A stretch of 64,000 bases of DNA from Desulfovibrio desulfuricans (GCF_024460775.1 NZ_JANFYZ010000001.1:372001-436000), one strand, 5' to 3'. Positions 1 through 9,720 are shown, numbered from the stretch's first letter. The notes: generated by a model not told the origin, from the sequence alone. A program made the numbers and translations.

Positions 1-972
1 CAGGCATTGTCAACCAAACCGCGTGTCCCCGTGCTCTGGATTAACGGTCTTTCCTGTTCCTGCTGCACTGAATCTTTTTTGCGCACAGCCCATCCGCTGG
101 CGACAGATATTGTGCTCTCGATGATCACAATGGACTATCAGGACACCATCATGGCCGCCGCTGGCGATCAGGCCAATGCCGCCTATGAAGAGGCCATCAA
201 GAAGTACAGGGGCCAGTATATTCTTGCTGTTGAAGGCAACGTGCCACTCAACGGTCAGGGCATGTACTGCATTGATGCTGGCAAGCCCTTCTACGAAAAG
301 CTCAAGGAAGGCGTGGAGCATGCCAAGGCCCTTGTGGCCTGGGGAACCTGCGCCTCATGGGGCTGCGTGCAGGCGGCTCACCCCAACCCCACGGGCGCTA
401 CCCCGCTGCACAAACTCTTTCCCAACAAACCGCAGATCAAGGTTCCCGGCTGCCCGGCCATCCCTGAGGTCATGAGTTCAATCCTGACCTACATTATCAC
501 TTACGACCGCCTTCCCACCCTCGATTCGCAGGGCAGGCCGGAAATGTTTTACGGCAAGCGCGTGCACGACCACTGCTACCGCAGGGCCCATTTTGACGCG
601 GGTGAATATGTGGAATCGTGGGACGATGCGGGCGCGCGCGCTGGCCTGTGCCTGTACAAGATGGGCTGCAAAGGCCCCACCACCTACAACGCCTGCCCTT
701 CCACACGCTGGAACAACGGTGTCTCCTTTCCCATTCAGTCCGGGCATGGCTGCATAGGCTGCTCGGAACAGAACTTCTGGGATCAGGGCTCGTTTTATGA
801 CCGCATCACCACCATTCCGCATCTCGGCACCAACGCAACGGCTGAAACCGTGGGCGTTGCCGCTGTGGCGGGCGTGGCTGCGGGTGTTGCCGTGCACGGC
901 GTTGCCAGTATGGTGCGCCACGCAGGTAGCAAGAACACCAAGAACTCCTCCGACACCGACTCCAAAAACTGA
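1..972 (+). CDS. hyaA: [NiFe] uptake hydrogenase small subunit, 5' partial
   Basis: Electron-transfer subunit of a periplasm-facing, membrane-anchored [NiFe] hydrogenase. The frame is open from base 1 (Gln-Ala-Leu...). The TTG at 7 most likely encodes the first residue of the mature protein just after a Tat signal cleavage site, so the signal peptide and true start lie upstream of the window. Counting from that Leu, cysteines fall at 17, 19, 20, 115, 120 and 149, the six positions of the [4Fe-3S] proximal cluster in E. coli Hyd-1. The distal-cluster His187/Cys190 and the medial-cluster motif GHGCIGC follow. A hydrophobic segment near the C-terminus (about residues 280-302) is the expected membrane anchor. 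The large subunit follows 11 bases downstream. Family assignment is secure; the symbol follows the Hyd-1-like features. Confidence 0.95.
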   Translation, partial: QALSTKPRVPVLWINGLSCSCCTESFLRTAHPLATDIVLSMITMDYQDTIMAAAGDQANAAYEEAIKKYRGQYILAVEGNVPLNGQGMYCIDAGKPFYEKLKEGVEHAKALVAWGTCASWGCVQAAHPNPTGATPLHKLFPNKPQIKVPGCPAIPEVMSSILTYIITYDRLPTLDSQGRPEMFYGKRVHDHCYRRAHFDAGEYVESWDDAGARAGLCLYKMGCKGPTTYNACPSTRWNNGVSFPIQSGHGCIGCSEQNFWDQGSFYDRITTIPHLGTNATAETVGVAAVAGVAAGVAVHGVASMVRHAGSKNTKNSSDTDSKN

Positions 973-983
973 GGAAATACCCC

Positions 984-2798
984 ATGGCATACGAATACAC
1001 TACATCTCAGGGTTATGCCGTTAAGGACTCGGGCCGCCGCGTGGTTGTAGACCCCGTTACCCGTATTGAAGGGCACCTGCGTTGCGAGGTGAACCTTGAC
1101 GACAGCAACGTCATCACCAATGCGGTTTCGTGCGGCACCATTTTCAGAGGTATTGAAATCATCCTCAAAGGCCGCGACCCGCGCGACGCCTGGGCCTTTG
1201 TTGAACGCATCTGCGGCGTTTGCACGGGTACGCATGCCCTTTCCTCCGTGCATGCGGTGGAGGATGCGCTTGGTATAGAAATTCCTGACAACGCCAATAT
1301 TATCCGCAATATCATGCACCTGTGCCTCATGTACCATGACCATCTGGTGCATCTGTACCATCTTGCGGGCCTTGACTGGGTGGACGTTGTGTCTGCCGCC
1401 AAGGCTGATCCCAAGGCAACGTCGGAGCTTTCGCACAAGCTCACCCCCTGGCCCAATTCCTCGCCGGGCTACTTCAAATCCATCAAGGATCGCCTCAACC
1501 GCGTGATTGAATCGGGCCAACTGGGCATTTTCACCAACGGCTACTGGGGGCACCCTGCCTACAAGCTGCCGCCCGAAGCCAACCTGCTGGTGGTGGCCCA
1601 TTATCTGGAAGCCCTGGATTTCCAGAAAGACATGGTGCAGATCCACACCATCTTTGGCGGCAAAAATCCGCACCCCAACTGGCTGGTGGGCGGCGTGCCC
1701 TGCTCGTTGAACCTCGACGCGCACGGCGCTGCCGACGTTATCAATCAGGAACGTCTGGAACTGGTGTTGCAACTTATTGAGCGTTGCCGTGATTTTGCCC
1801 AACAGGTTGTCATACCCGACACCCTTGCGCTGGCGGCCTTCTATAAAGACTGGCTGAACATAGGCGGCGGGCTTTCCAAGCTTTCCGTGCTTGCTTACGG
1901 CGCTATCCCCGACATCGCCAATGACTACTCTGAAAAAAGCCTGCTGCTGCCCCCTGGGGCCATCATCAACGGCAACTTCAACGAAGTGCTGCCCGTTGAC
2001 CTGCGCAATCCTGACGAAATTCAAGAAAGCGTGTCCCACTCCTGGTACAAGCCGTACCCCGGCGGCAAAACCGGTCTGCACCCCTTTGACGGCATGACCG
2101 AACCCAACTACGCCCCCGGCCCCAATATCAAGGGCACGCCCACTGACCTCAAGCAGGTGGACGAGCGCGACAGGTATTCGTGGATCAAAACTCCGCTCTG
2201 GCGTGGGCATCAGATGGAAGTGGGCCCCCTGGCGCGCCTGCTGGTGGGCTATGCCAGGAAGGACACCGAGATCAAGGGCCTCATTGATGAATTCCTTGGT
2301 CAGGCCAAGGCGCCGGTTTCTGTGCTGCAATCCACCCTTGGCCGCATTGCGGCCCGCTCGCTGGAACTGGCATGGTCTGCCGACAAAATGCGCTACTTCT
2401 ACGACAAGCTTGTGGCCAACCTCAAAAACGGCAACCGCGCAACAGCCAACACCAAGCTGTGGAAGCCTGAAAGCTGGCCCACCGGCACCCTGCGCGGCGT
2501 TGGCTTTACGGAAGCTCCGCGCGGCGCTCTCGGGCACTGGGTCACCATCAAGGACAGGAAGATCGAGAACTACCAGTGCGTTGTTCCCACCACCTGGAAC
2601 GGTGCGCCCCGCAGCCCCGATGGACAGCTCAGCGCCTACGAGGCCTCGCTCATGGGTACCAAGATGGCGGTTCCCAACCAGCCCCTTGAAATCCTGCGCA
2701 CCCTGCACAGCTTTGACCCCTGCCTGGCCTGCTCCACGCACATCATCGGGCCGGACGGATCAGAGCTCATATCGGTGCGGACAGACAACTGCTTCTAG
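984..2798 (+). CDS. hyaB: [NiFe] uptake hydrogenase large subunit
   Basis: Catalytic subunit carrying the Ni-Fe(CN)2CO site, which oxidises H2 in the periplasm with the small subunit. It is 604 residues long, normal for group 1 enzymes. The N-terminal L1 motif ERICGVC and the C-terminal L2 motif DPCLACSTH supply the four metal-binding cysteines. After that His there is a 15-residue tail ([15 protein letters not shown]...), the peptide normally removed by the maturation protease encoded at 3680. A GAGGAAAT ribosome site precedes the ATG. It has no signal peptide of its own, consistent with export piggy-backed on the Tat signal of the small subunit. Confidence 0.97.
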   Translation: MAYEYTTSQGYAVKDSGRRVVVDPVTRIEGHLRCEVNLDDSNVITNAVSCGTIFRGIEIILKGRDPRDAWAFVERICGVCTGTHALSSVHAVEDALGIEIPDNANIIRNIMHLCLMYHDHLVHLYHLAGLDWVDVVSAAKADPKATSELSHKLTPWPNSSPGYFKSIKDRLNRVIESGQLGIFTNGYWGHPAYKLPPEANLLVVAHYLEALDFQKDMVQIHTIFGGKNPHPNWLVGGVPCSLNLDAHGAADVINQERLELVLQLIERCRDFAQQVVIPDTLALAAFYKDWLNIGGGLSKLSVLAYGAIPDIANDYSEKSLLLPPGAIINGNFNEVLPVDLRNPDEIQESVSHSWYKPYPGGKTGLHPFDGMTEPNYAPGPNIKGTPTDLKQVDERDRYSWIKTPLWRGHQMEVGPLARLLVGYARKDTEIKGLIDEFLGQAKAPVSVLQSTLGRIAARSLELAWSADKMRYFYDKLVANLKNGNRATANTKLWKPESWPTGTLRGVGFTEAPRGALGHWVTIKDRKIENYQCVVPTTWNGAPRSPDGQLSAYEASLMGTKMAVPNQPLEILRTLHSFDPCLACSTHIIGPDGSELISVRTDNCF

Positions 2799-2849
2799 CG
2801 TTCGGGCAATCCGAGACGCGGAATACAAGCCTTCCGCCGGGAGAACGTC

Positions 2850-3554
2850 ATGAGCGAACAACATCTGCTGCCGCAACTGCCTATGGGCAAGAGCATATAC
2901 GTTTATCAACTGCCCATTCGCATCTGGCATTGGGTTATGGTTGCCTGTGTCATTGTGCTTATTGTCACTGGCTACATTATCGGCAAACCCTGGCTTTCCG
3001 TCACTGGTGAGCCGTACGAAACCTTTTACATGGGCTACACCCGTATGGCCCACTTTATTGCGGGCTTTGTGCTGATCATTTCAACAGTGCTGCGTTACAT
3101 ATACGGCCTTGTGTGGGGCAACCGCTATTCGCGCGAGCTTATCATAGTGCCGGTGTGGAGCAAGGACTGGTGGAACGACCTGTGGCAGGACGTGCGCTGG
3201 TACCTGTTCCTGAACAAGGAATGCGCCGCGCATGTGGGGCATAATCCGCTGGCGCAGCTGGGCATGGGCACGGGCATGATCTTCATGCTTGTCATCATGC
3301 TTACGGGCCTTGGCATGTACGCGCAGGACAGCCACGTGCCGTTTATCCACTTCTTCACCTTTGTGCAGGACTGGATAAACAACTGGTTTGGCGGCAACGG
3401 GCAAATGACCCGCAGCTTGCACCGATTGGGCATGCTGCTGCTCATTACCTTTGTGACCGTGCACCTGTACATGGTCATACGCGAAGAAATCATGGGCAAG
3501 ACCACCCTGGTTTCATCCATGTTTAGCGGATTCCGCGAACGCCGCAAGCCATAA
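2850..3554 (+). CDS. hyaC: Hydrogenase b-type cytochrome subunit
   Basis: Integral membrane dihaem cytochrome b of 234 residues that anchors the hydrogenase and passes electrons to the quinone pool. Four hydrophobic segments are visible, starting near residues 27, 65, 138 and 190. Histidines suitable as haem ligands lie in them (RIWHWV, AHFIAG, RSLHRLG and VTVHLY). It sits 51 bases after the large subunit, with GGGAGAA before the ATG. Its presence indicates a quinone-linked enzyme rather than the cytochrome c3-linked periplasmic hydrogenases usual in Desulfovibrio. The quinone role is inferred from the family. Confidence 0.93.
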   Translation: MSEQHLLPQLPMGKSIYVYQLPIRIWHWVMVACVIVLIVTGYIIGKPWLSVTGEPYETFYMGYTRMAHFIAGFVLIISTVLRYIYGLVWGNRYSRELIIVPVWSKDWWNDLWQDVRWYLFLNKECAAHVGHNPLAQLGMGTGMIFMLVIMLTGLGMYAQDSHVPFIHFFTFVQDWINNWFGGNGQMTRSLHRLGMLLLITFVTVHLYMVIREEIMGKTTLVSSMFSGFRERRKP

Positions 3555-3580
3555 CCTGAGGTAGCCTGAGAGTAGCGTGA

Positions 3581-3600
3581 GGCGGCCCATCCGGGCCGCC
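3581..3600 (+). terminator. Perfect hairpin between hyaC and hyaD
   Basis: An 8-bp perfect inverted repeat (GGCGGCCC / GGGCCGCC, loop ATCC) lies just after hyaC. It lacks a T-run, so partial termination or stabilisation of the hyaABC transcript is more likely than full termination. Confidence 0.45.
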
Positions 3601-3679
3601 AAACAGATATAACAAAACACGCCAGCGTGGTTGCGCCGCCAAAGGCGGCACTACTGCCGCAAAGGTGCACGGAAATCTC

Positions 3680-4213
3680 ATGGAACAGATCGTCATTCTT
3701 GGTCTTGGCAATATTCTGTACGGCGATGAAGGCGTTGGCGTACTTTTGGCGCAACGGCTTTACGCCCATTGGGATTTTCCTGAAAACGTGGAAGTTGTGG
3801 ACGGCGGCACCCAGGGGCAGACCTTGCTGACCTTTGTGGAACGGGCCGACAAACTGCTGGTGCTGGATGCGGTTGATTTTGGGCTGGAACCGGGCGAGCT
3901 GGTGCTGCGCGACAACGTGCCGGCATACCTGACAGCGCAAAAGATCGGCCCGCACCAGAACAGCTTTTCGGAAGTGATGGGCCTTGCCGCCCTGCGCGGC
4001 ACAGCCCCGGAGCACTGCGCCCTCATTGGCGTGCAACCGGCGGCCATGACGCTGGCAGCTCCTCTGTCCACTCCGGTCAGCGAAAGTTTTGAAGCAGCCC
4101 AAAGCATGGCGCTGGATGTACTGCGGCAATGGGGCATTGACCCTCAGTTGCGGGCGCAGCCGCGCCACCTTTCCGCAGCGGTGCTCGACAGTCTTGTTCA
4201 GGGTTGCGTGTAG
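3680..4213 (+). CDS. hyaD: Hydrogenase maturation endopeptidase
   Basis: Nickel-dependent protease of the HyaD/HybD family. It removes the C-terminal tail of the large subunit once nickel is in place. The protein has 177 residues with the N-terminal GLGNILYGDEGVG motif (metal-binding Glu), an internal Asp in DAVDFG and a His in IGPHQNS, matching the three metal ligands of the family. The ATG at 3680, with GGAA upstream, is preferred over an in-frame GTG at 3665. It is the last recognisable hydrogenase gene here: no hyaE or hyaF homologue follows before the terminator. Confidence 0.93.
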   Translation: MEQIVILGLGNILYGDEGVGVLLAQRLYAHWDFPENVEVVDGGTQGQTLLTFVERADKLLVLDAVDFGLEPGELVLRDNVPAYLTAQKIGPHQNSFSEVMGLAALRGTAPEHCALIGVQPAAMTLAAPLSTPVSESFEAAQSMALDVLRQWGIDPQLRAQPRHLSAAVLDSLVQGCV

Positions 4214-4328
4214 GGCACCCAAAAAACAGCAGGTCGAGGGGCAGCGAGCATGCAACAAAAGGCTTGCCTGACTGCAAGGCAAAACGTGCCCTGACAAATC
4301 TGTAGCAACCTGTTCTTATCAACCAGAA

Positions 4329-4374
4329 GACACGCGGGCAAAATTAACGCAAGCCCGCGTGTCTTTTATTTTTT
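4329..4374 (+). terminator. Intrinsic terminator after the hydrogenase operon
   Basis: An 11-bp perfect stem (GACACGCGGGC / GCCCGCGTGTC) is followed by TTTTATTTTTT. It closes the hydrogenase transcription unit and separates it from the thioesterase gene. Confidence 0.88.
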
Positions 4375-4419
4375 ACCTGCAAGGGGTATGGTCTGCGCCA
4401 TCACAAATGCGGAGGACAT

Positions 4420-4872
4420 ATGGCCCGGATCAACATATATACGCAGCAGATCACGGTTGGGCAGGATGATATCGACATGCAGCACCGCGTCAGCAACCTG
4501 CGCTATGTGGCCTGGATGCAGGATGTGGCTGTTGCGCATTCCGCCGTTTGCGGCTGGCCTATGGAGAGGTACGACAGCATTGGCCAGGGCTGGGTGGTGC
4601 GCCAGCACACCATCACTTACAAGCGCCCGGCCTTTCTGGGTGATGTGATTACAGCCGCCACATGGATTGCATCCTACGCTTCGCGCCGCAGCCTGCGCCG
4701 CTATGCCTTCTGGAATGCAAAGGAAAAAGCCCTCCTTGCCGAGGCGGAAACCCAGTGGGTCTTCATTGATATGACCAGCGGCAAACCTGTCAGTGTGCCG
4801 GACGAGCTGCAGGATTCTTTTCCCATAGTAGACGAAGACGCGCCGGGCGTTTTCCGGCGCTTGTGCGTGTAG
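4420..4872 (+). CDS. Acyl-CoA thioesterase, 4HBT family
   Basis: A 150-residue single hot-dog-fold protein of the YbgC/4-hydroxybenzoyl-CoA thioesterase type, expected to hydrolyse acyl-CoA or acyl-ACP in the cytoplasm. The N-terminal segment DDIDMQHRVSNLRYVAWMQD matches the family signature (D-x-Q/N-x-H-V-N-x-x-x-Y), with Gln at the usual Asn/Asp position. A GGAGG site lies 5 bases before the ATG. It stands alone between two terminators. The substrate cannot be told from the sequence. Confidence 0.82.
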   Translation: MARINIYTQQITVGQDDIDMQHRVSNLRYVAWMQDVAVAHSAVCGWPMERYDSIGQGWVVRQHTITYKRPAFLGDVITAATWIASYASRRSLRRYAFWNAKEKALLAEAETQWVFIDMTSGKPVSVPDELQDSFPIVDEDAPGVFRRLCV

Positions 4873-4891
4873 CCTTCCCATAAATACAGCA

Positions 4892-4926
4892 AAAGGCCGT
4901 GGAGTTTCGAACTCCACGGCCTTTTT
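4892..4926. terminator. Bidirectional terminator between thioesterase and lolA
   Basis: A 15-bp perfect stem with a TCG loop has A-rich and T-rich flanks on the two sides. It lies between convergent genes and can serve both. Confidence 0.88.
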
Positions 4927-4943
4927 GTTGAGTCGTAATCAGC

Positions 4944-5615
4944 TTATTTAAAGAGTTCCTTTTCCTGCACCTTGCGGTCAATGCGGTCTTCAACCTCAAC
5001 GCCCTTGGGCGCGGTAAAGGTGAAGTCAGATTCCTTCAACGAGGTGTCGGGCTTGAACTGCGTAAAGTGCACGTCGTTGGAATTGCCGTAAAAGTCAATG
5101 ATGCTGGCCCTGCGGATATAGCCGGTGGAAGGCTCGACCCACAGAAGCGCCTCAACCATCTGCGGGGCTGGTTCCTTGGGGTAAAGGTGCAGCTTGGCGA
5201 GGCCGTTTTCCTGCCCGGCTTCCTTGACGTCAAAATCCTTGGTCAGCGCGGCTTGCCCGGTGATGACCTGAATGATGGTGCGCGAATCGCGCACAAGTTC
5301 CAGAGGGTAGCGGTAGGCAATTTCTTCATCCGCAAGATAATCCCAAATTTCCTTATGCGTGACCACAAGGGTTTCTTCATGGGGTTTATCTGTCTGCCAG
5401 CGGATGAGCAGGGGCTTCTGGAACAGCAGGTTGCCCTGCCGTTTCTCCACCGAGCCGCTTTCCTTGTGGGTCAGCGTTTGCTCAAACGTGGCGGAAAACG
5501 TGCGCAGCTTTTCATACCGCGCCTGGATGGTCGCCGCTATATCCGCAGCCTGCGCGGCAGAAGCCACAAGAAGAACAAGCCCGGCTGCCAGGGCCAGCAT
5601 GCCATTTATGCGCAT
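4944..5615 (-). CDS. lolA: Outer-membrane lipoprotein carrier protein LolA
   Basis: Periplasmic chaperone that carries lipoproteins from the LolCDE transporter to the outer membrane. It is 223 residues long with a signal peptide ending in AAQAA near residue 24. The mature part has the LolA pattern (TFSATFEQTLTHKESG, then GNLLFQKPLLIRWQT). The start at 5615 has a strong GGAGGTGTT site; upstream in-frame codons are not needed. It is read after ftsK on the same strand with a gap of 40 bases. The outer-membrane assembly gene bamD lies further along on this strand. Confidence 0.9.
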   Translation of the reverse strand: MRINGMLALAAGLVLLVASAAQAADIAATIQARYEKLRTFSATFEQTLTHKESGSVEKRQGNLLFQKPLLIRWQTDKPHEETLVVTHKEIWDYLADEEIAYRYPLELVRDSRTIIQVITGQAALTKDFDVKEAGQENGLAKLHLYPKEPAPQMVEALLWVEPSTGYIRRASIIDFYGNSNDVHFTQFKPDTSLKESDFTFTAPKGVEVEDRIDRKVQEKELFK

Positions 5616-5655
5616 AACACCTCCACGGCTAAAGCCGCCAGTTGTGCTGTTTGAT

Positions 5656-8103
5656 TTATTTGACCACAGCGCGCGGCTTGCTGCCGTCTGCCGGGCCGAT
5701 GATACCGTCGTGCTCGAGCTGTTCAACCAGACGCGCGGCGCGGTTAAAACCGATCTTGAAGCGGCGCTGCACCAGCGATATGGATGCGCGCCCCTGCTCG
5801 CTCACAAAGGCCTGCACCTCGCCGTACAGGGGATCCTGCGCGGCATCGCCGCCACCGCCGCTACCGCCGCCGCTCACAGAGTCCAGCCCCCACTGGGCAA
5901 AGTCCACCTTGTAGGAGGGGCTGAGCTGCCGCTTCCAGTAGGCCACTACGCCCTGCACTTCTTCATCGCTGAGGAAGGGGCCGTGCAGACGCTGCAAGCG
6001 CCCCCCGCTGGGCTTGAAGAGCATGTCGCCACGACCAAGCAGATGCTCCGCACCCACCTGGTCAAGGATGGTGCGCGAATCGTGCTTGGACGTAACCTGA
6101 AAGGATATGCGGCACGGAAAGTTCGCCTTGATAAGCCCTGTCACCACGTCCACACTGGGGCGCTGGGTGGCAAGGATCATGTGAATACCGGCGGCGCGGG
6201 CCAGCTGCGCAAGGCGCACAATGCTGGTTTCCACCTCGCGGGCAGCGGTCATCATGAGGTCTGCCAGTTCGTCAATAACAATGACAAGATAAGGCAGAGG
6301 TTCAAGGTCGGCAAAATCCGGGGGCAGATCATTCTTGCAGGCGGCCAGCTTCTGATTGAATCCGGCCACATTGCGCACGCCAAGGCGCGCCATTGCTTCG
6401 TAACGGCGATCCATCTCGTGCACGGCCCAGTCAAGGGCGTTCTTGGCCTCATTCATTTCCGTGACCACAGGATGCACCAGATGCGGTTCATCCGCATACA
6501 CGGCCATTTCAATGCGCTTGGGGTCAACCAGCAGCAACTGCATATCCTTGGGCTGGGTGCGGTACAACAGGCTGATAAGAATGCCGTTAAGGCAGACGCT
6601 CTTGCCCGCGCCCGTAGCGCCAGCCACAAGCAGATGCGGCATACGCGTGAGATCGGCCATGATGGGCTTGCCCGAAATGTCCTTGCCAAGAATCATGGTC
6701 AGAGGGCCACAACCCTTGCGGAAAGGCTCAGAAGCGGCAAGTTCCCTGAAGTTCACGGTTTCGCGGTTGTCGTTGGGTATTTCAATACCCACCGTGTCCG
6801 TACCGGGAATGGGTGCCTGGATGCGCACGGCAACGGCCTTGAGGGCCAGCGCCAGGTCATCGCTGAGGTTGGCGATGCGGCTCACACGGATGCCGGGGGC
6901 CGGGCGCACCTCATACATGGTGACCACAGGCCCAGGCGTGACATGCACAAGCTCGCTCTGGATGTCAAAATCCTTGAGGCAGGCAATAAGGGCCTTGCCA
7001 CGTGCCTCGCGGTCTTCCTTATTGTTGTTGCCCGGCACTTTGACAGGCGGGGCCAACAGTTCAAGCCCCGGCAGCGGAATAGCGGCCTTGCGGCCTGTCA
7101 TGCCAGAAAGCAGCCCGGTCAGACCGCCCTGCTTTTTGGGGGCTTCGGCAGCAGTGGCGGCAGCACTTGCAGCCTTGCCGCCAGCATTCGGGGCAGAAGC
7201 GGCAGGCGAAGCAGCATGCACCGTGTCATCCTGAGCCAAATCATGGGCCGCATCATGCGCAGGATCATGGGCCGGGGCAGTGCCCCCCCTCTCGTCAGCA
7301 TAGGCCGCGCCAGCAGAAACAGCGGGAGAAATGGGCATGCCGTTGATGTCTACCGCCACGGCAAAGGGATCATCAGCATCCACTTGTGCTGCCGGGCGGG
7401 GTGCCGCTGGCTCATTTGCCTGCGGTCGGGCCGCTTTGGTCTTTTGTTCTTCAAAAACATCTGGCAGCGAGTCAGCCGTGGGCTGAATATTGCCAAGGCG
7501 GTCGCGCCAGCGCTTCCAGAATTCCATGGACGGCAGGCGCAGATCAAGCAGCGACCAACGCCGCTTGCCGTCTTCGCTTTCCGGTTGGCTTTCTGCAACA
7601 ACAGGCCCGGTTGCGTTGCCAGCACGGGCGGCAAGCCGCGCCTGCGCCCAGTGCAGCACACGCGCCGCCACATTGAACCATGAGATATTGCCCGCAAGCT
7701 GCATGCCCACAAGCGCCACAAATATCCACACCAGGGCAGAACCGCCCGGGCTCAGATATCGGCTGGCATTGAGGTGCAGGGCATTGCCCACCATGCCGCC
7801 GCCCCACATGTCGCCAAGGGTGATATCCGAGGCGGAGCCTATGACAAGCAGGCAGACGGTGAGCAAAAAGAAGCCAAGCCAGCGCGACCAGTGCAGACTG
7901 TACGAAGGAGAAACGTAGGCCGCCCCCAGCGCACCGAAAACCAGTGGGCAGAGATAGGCGGCCACGCCAAACACATCGTTAAGAAAACCCGCAGTGTACG
8001 CGCCGAAAAGACCAGCCTTGTTCTTTACCTTGACAACACCGCTGACCACATGGTTAAGGCTGGGATCGTTGGCGTCAAAACTGAGCAGGCTGAGCAAAAG
8101 CAA
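5656..8103 (-). CDS. ftsK: DNA translocase FtsK/SpoIIIE
   Basis: Septal DNA pump that clears chromosome ends from the division site and activates Xer recombination. N-terminal transmembrane helices span about residues 15-160, then comes a Pro/Ala-rich linker (about 230-330), the motor domain with Walker A GATGAGKS and a C-terminal gamma winged helix. The only usual start codon in frame is the TTG at 8103. However, family-like coding continues upstream to 8184 (SRELLGLFLIFWALLL) without any ATG, GTG or TTG. A 1-base shift would join this to an ATG overlapping the efp stop codon (8186-8188). The true 5' end is therefore uncertain; see findings. Confidence 0.93.
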   Translation of the reverse strand: MLLLSLLSFDANDPSLNHVVSGVVKVKNKAGLFGAYTAGFLNDVFGVAAYLCPLVFGALGAAYVSPSYSLHWSRWLGFFLLTVCLLVIGSASDITLGDMWGGGMVGNALHLNASRYLSPGGSALVWIFVALVGMQLAGNISWFNVAARVLHWAQARLAARAGNATGPVVAESQPESEDGKRRWSLLDLRLPSMEFWKRWRDRLGNIQPTADSLPDVFEEQKTKAARPQANEPAAPRPAAQVDADDPFAVAVDINGMPISPAVSAGAAYADERGGTAPAHDPAHDAAHDLAQDDTVHAASPAASAPNAGGKAASAAATAAEAPKKQGGLTGLLSGMTGRKAAIPLPGLELLAPPVKVPGNNNKEDREARGKALIACLKDFDIQSELVHVTPGPVVTMYEVRPAPGIRVSRIANLSDDLALALKAVAVRIQAPIPGTDTVGIEIPNDNRETVNFRELAASEPFRKGCGPLTMILGKDISGKPIMADLTRMPHLLVAGATGAGKSVCLNGILISLLYRTQPKDMQLLLVDPKRIEMAVYADEPHLVHPVVTEMNEAKNALDWAVHEMDRRYEAMARLGVRNVAGFNQKLAACKNDLPPDFADLEPLPYLVIVIDELADLMMTAAREVETSIVRLAQLARAAGIHMILATQRPSVDVVTGLIKANFPCRISFQVTSKHDSRTILDQVGAEHLLGRGDMLFKPSGGRLQRLHGPFLSDEEVQGVVAYWKRQLSPSYKVDFAQWGLDSVSGGGSGGGGDAAQDPLYGEVQAFVSEQGRASISLVQRRFKIGFNRAARLVEQLEHDGIIGPADGSKPRAVVK

Positions 8104-8187
8104 CAGCGCCCAGAAGATAAGAAAAAGGCCAAGAAGCTCGCGGCTGAATTTATGGGCGTCCGTAGGGCTACCCTCCCGAACCGGTCA

Positions 8188-8745
8188 TCATTCCCGGCCC
8201 AGGTATTCCTTGGTGCGCGTGTCAACCTTGATGCGATCGCCTTCGTTGACAAAAATGGGCACCTGAACCGAAATACCGGTTTCAAGCTTGGCAGCCTTGG
8301 TGACGTTGCTGACAGTGTCACCCTTGGCGCCGGGCTCGGTTTCAACAACCGCAAGCACGAGGCTCAGCGGGATGTCGATATCAAGGGGGCTGCCCTTGTA
8401 CAGCAGCACGCGGCATTCCTGACCGTCCTTGAGAAAGCCTTCCTTGCCATCAGTGGTGGTGATGTGCATCTGGAGCTGTTCGTAGGTGGTCATATCCATG
8501 AAGATAAGGTCGTCGTCCTGACGATACAGAAACTGCATGTCGCGGGTTTCCAGATCGGGCTTGTTGACCTTTTCGCCGGAGCGGAAGGTTATATCCTGCA
8601 TGCGGCCAGTAAGGATGTTGCGCAGCTTGGTACGAACCATAGCGCCACCCTTGCCGGGCTTGAAATGCTGAAAATCAACGATTTCGTAAGGGGTGCCTTC
8701 GACTTCGATCTTCAGACCCTTGCGAAAGTCTGTGGTAGAATACAT
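8188..8745 (-). CDS. efp: Translation elongation factor P
   Basis: Ribosome-bound factor that relieves stalling at polyproline. It is 185 residues long with the three-domain EF-P layout. The tip loop KPGKGGAM carries the conserved lysine that is modified in many bacteria. The ATG at 8745 has AGGAGGACAA upstream. It precedes ftsK directly and is divergent from engB. A TTGACA-17-AAATAT promoter is visible upstream. Confidence 0.97.
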   Translation of the reverse strand: MYSTTDFRKGLKIEVEGTPYEIVDFQHFKPGKGGAMVRTKLRNILTGRMQDITFRSGEKVNKPDLETRDMQFLYRQDDDLIFMDMTTYEQLQMHITTTDGKEGFLKDGQECRVLLYKGSPLDIDIPLSLVLAVVETEPGAKGDTVSNVTKAAKLETGISVQVPIFVNEGDRIKVDTRTKEYLGRE

Positions 8746-8869
8746 TTGTCCTCCTAACATGTCGCCGCAAAATGGCGCAAACGGGCGTAAGGCCGATCAT
8801 TTGCCAACTGCGGCAAGAGCGGCTACCTTAATACGGAAGTTGGCTGAAAATGTCAGCCCTGAATTGAAA

Positions 8870-8898
8870 ATATTTGCTGAAAGATGCTTGCTTGTCAA
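8870..8898 (-). promoter_or_regulatory. Likely sigma-70 promoter of efp
   Basis: On the minus strand TTGACA (8898-8893) is followed after 17 bases by AAATAT (8875-8870). It lies about 125 bases upstream of the efp start, in the efp-engB divergent region. Confidence 0.6.
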
Positions 8899-8931
8899 GA
8901 CACAAAGTTAAAGTATCACATGAGGTTTACT

Positions 8932-9600
8932 ATGAATCCCGTTCTTACTCTTGAAACTACAGCCTATACTCTTGAGCAGCTCATATCACTGCCCGAGGCG
9001 CAGATAGCCCTTGCGGGGCGCTCCAATGTGGGTAAATCGTCGCTTATCAACGCGCTGGCTGGCCGCAAAAAACTGGCAAAAGTCAGCTCCACCCCCGGCA
9101 AAACCCGCTCGGTGAATTATTACCGCGTGACACCCCATGACTTTTATCTCGTTGACCTGCCGGGCTACGGCTATGCCCGCGCAAGCCATACAGAACGCGA
9201 AAAATGGGCGCGCCTGCTTGAACGGTACCTTGTGGAATGCGCAAGCCTCAAGGCCTTGGCCCTGCTGCTCGACAGCCGCCTTGAACCCCAGAAGCTCGAC
9301 AAAAATCTGGCTTCCTTTGCCCGTACCAACGGCCTGAATATTGTGCCCGTGCTGACCAAGGCAGACAAGTGCAGCCAGCGTGAGCGCGCTAACCGCCAGA
9401 ATGAATGGCAGGAGCTGCTCGGCACCCGCCCCATCGTCACGTCTTCCAGCAACCGTTACGGCATTGATAACCTCTGGCGCGCGCTCGTTGAAACAGCGGT
9501 TCCCCAGCGCGTTACTCCCGACACGCTCAATGCCGCTGACGCGGAAGCTGAGTCACAGAGCGGCACTACTCCTGAGCAGGAGCCGCAGGAGCAGGCTTAA
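8932..9600 (+). CDS. engB: Ribosome biogenesis GTPase EngB (YihA)
   Basis: Cytoplasmic GTPase needed for large-subunit maturation. It is 222 residues with G1 GRSNVGKSS, a G2 region [12 protein letters not shown]3 DLPGYGYA and G4 TKAD. The start at 8932 is chosen because TGAGG lies 7 bases upstream; an in-frame ATG at 8920 lacks this. The acidic, Gln/Glu-rich C-terminal tail of about 25 residues is an extension over the core family. Confidence 0.95.
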   Translation: MNPVLTLETTAYTLEQLISLPEAQIALAGRSNVGKSSLINALAGRKKLAKVSSTPGKTRSVNYYRVTPHDFYLVDLPGYGYARASHTEREKWARLLERYLVECASLKALALLLDSRLEPQKLDKNLASFARTNGLNIVPVLTKADKCSQRERANRQNEWQELLGTRPIVTSSSNRYGIDNLWRALVETAVPQRVTPDTLNAADAEAESQSGTTPEQEPQEQA

Positions 9601-9687
9601 AGCCAGAATTGGTCACAGCAGGAATATCTGTCGGCTCCGCTTTTTTCAAAGCCCGCGTACAGAGCGGAATCTCCCCAAAAGCAAAAG

Positions 9688-9720
9688 GATTACGGCGCTG
9701 ATCACAACAGCGCCGTAATC
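9688..9720 (-). terminator. Terminator of the CDF gene
   Basis: A 13-bp perfect stem (GATTACGGCGCTG / CAGCGCCGTAATC). On the minus strand it is followed by CTTTTGCTTTT. It could also slow transcription leaving engB. Confidence 0.65.

Noticed and set aside
795-2741. Long minus-strand open frame
   Set aside because: It is antisense to the hydrogenase large subunit; the frame is open only because of the GC-rich codons of the true gene.
5359-7683. Long plus-strand open frame
   Set aside because: Antisense to lolA and ftsK; no family features and very basic, His-rich composition typical of a shadow.
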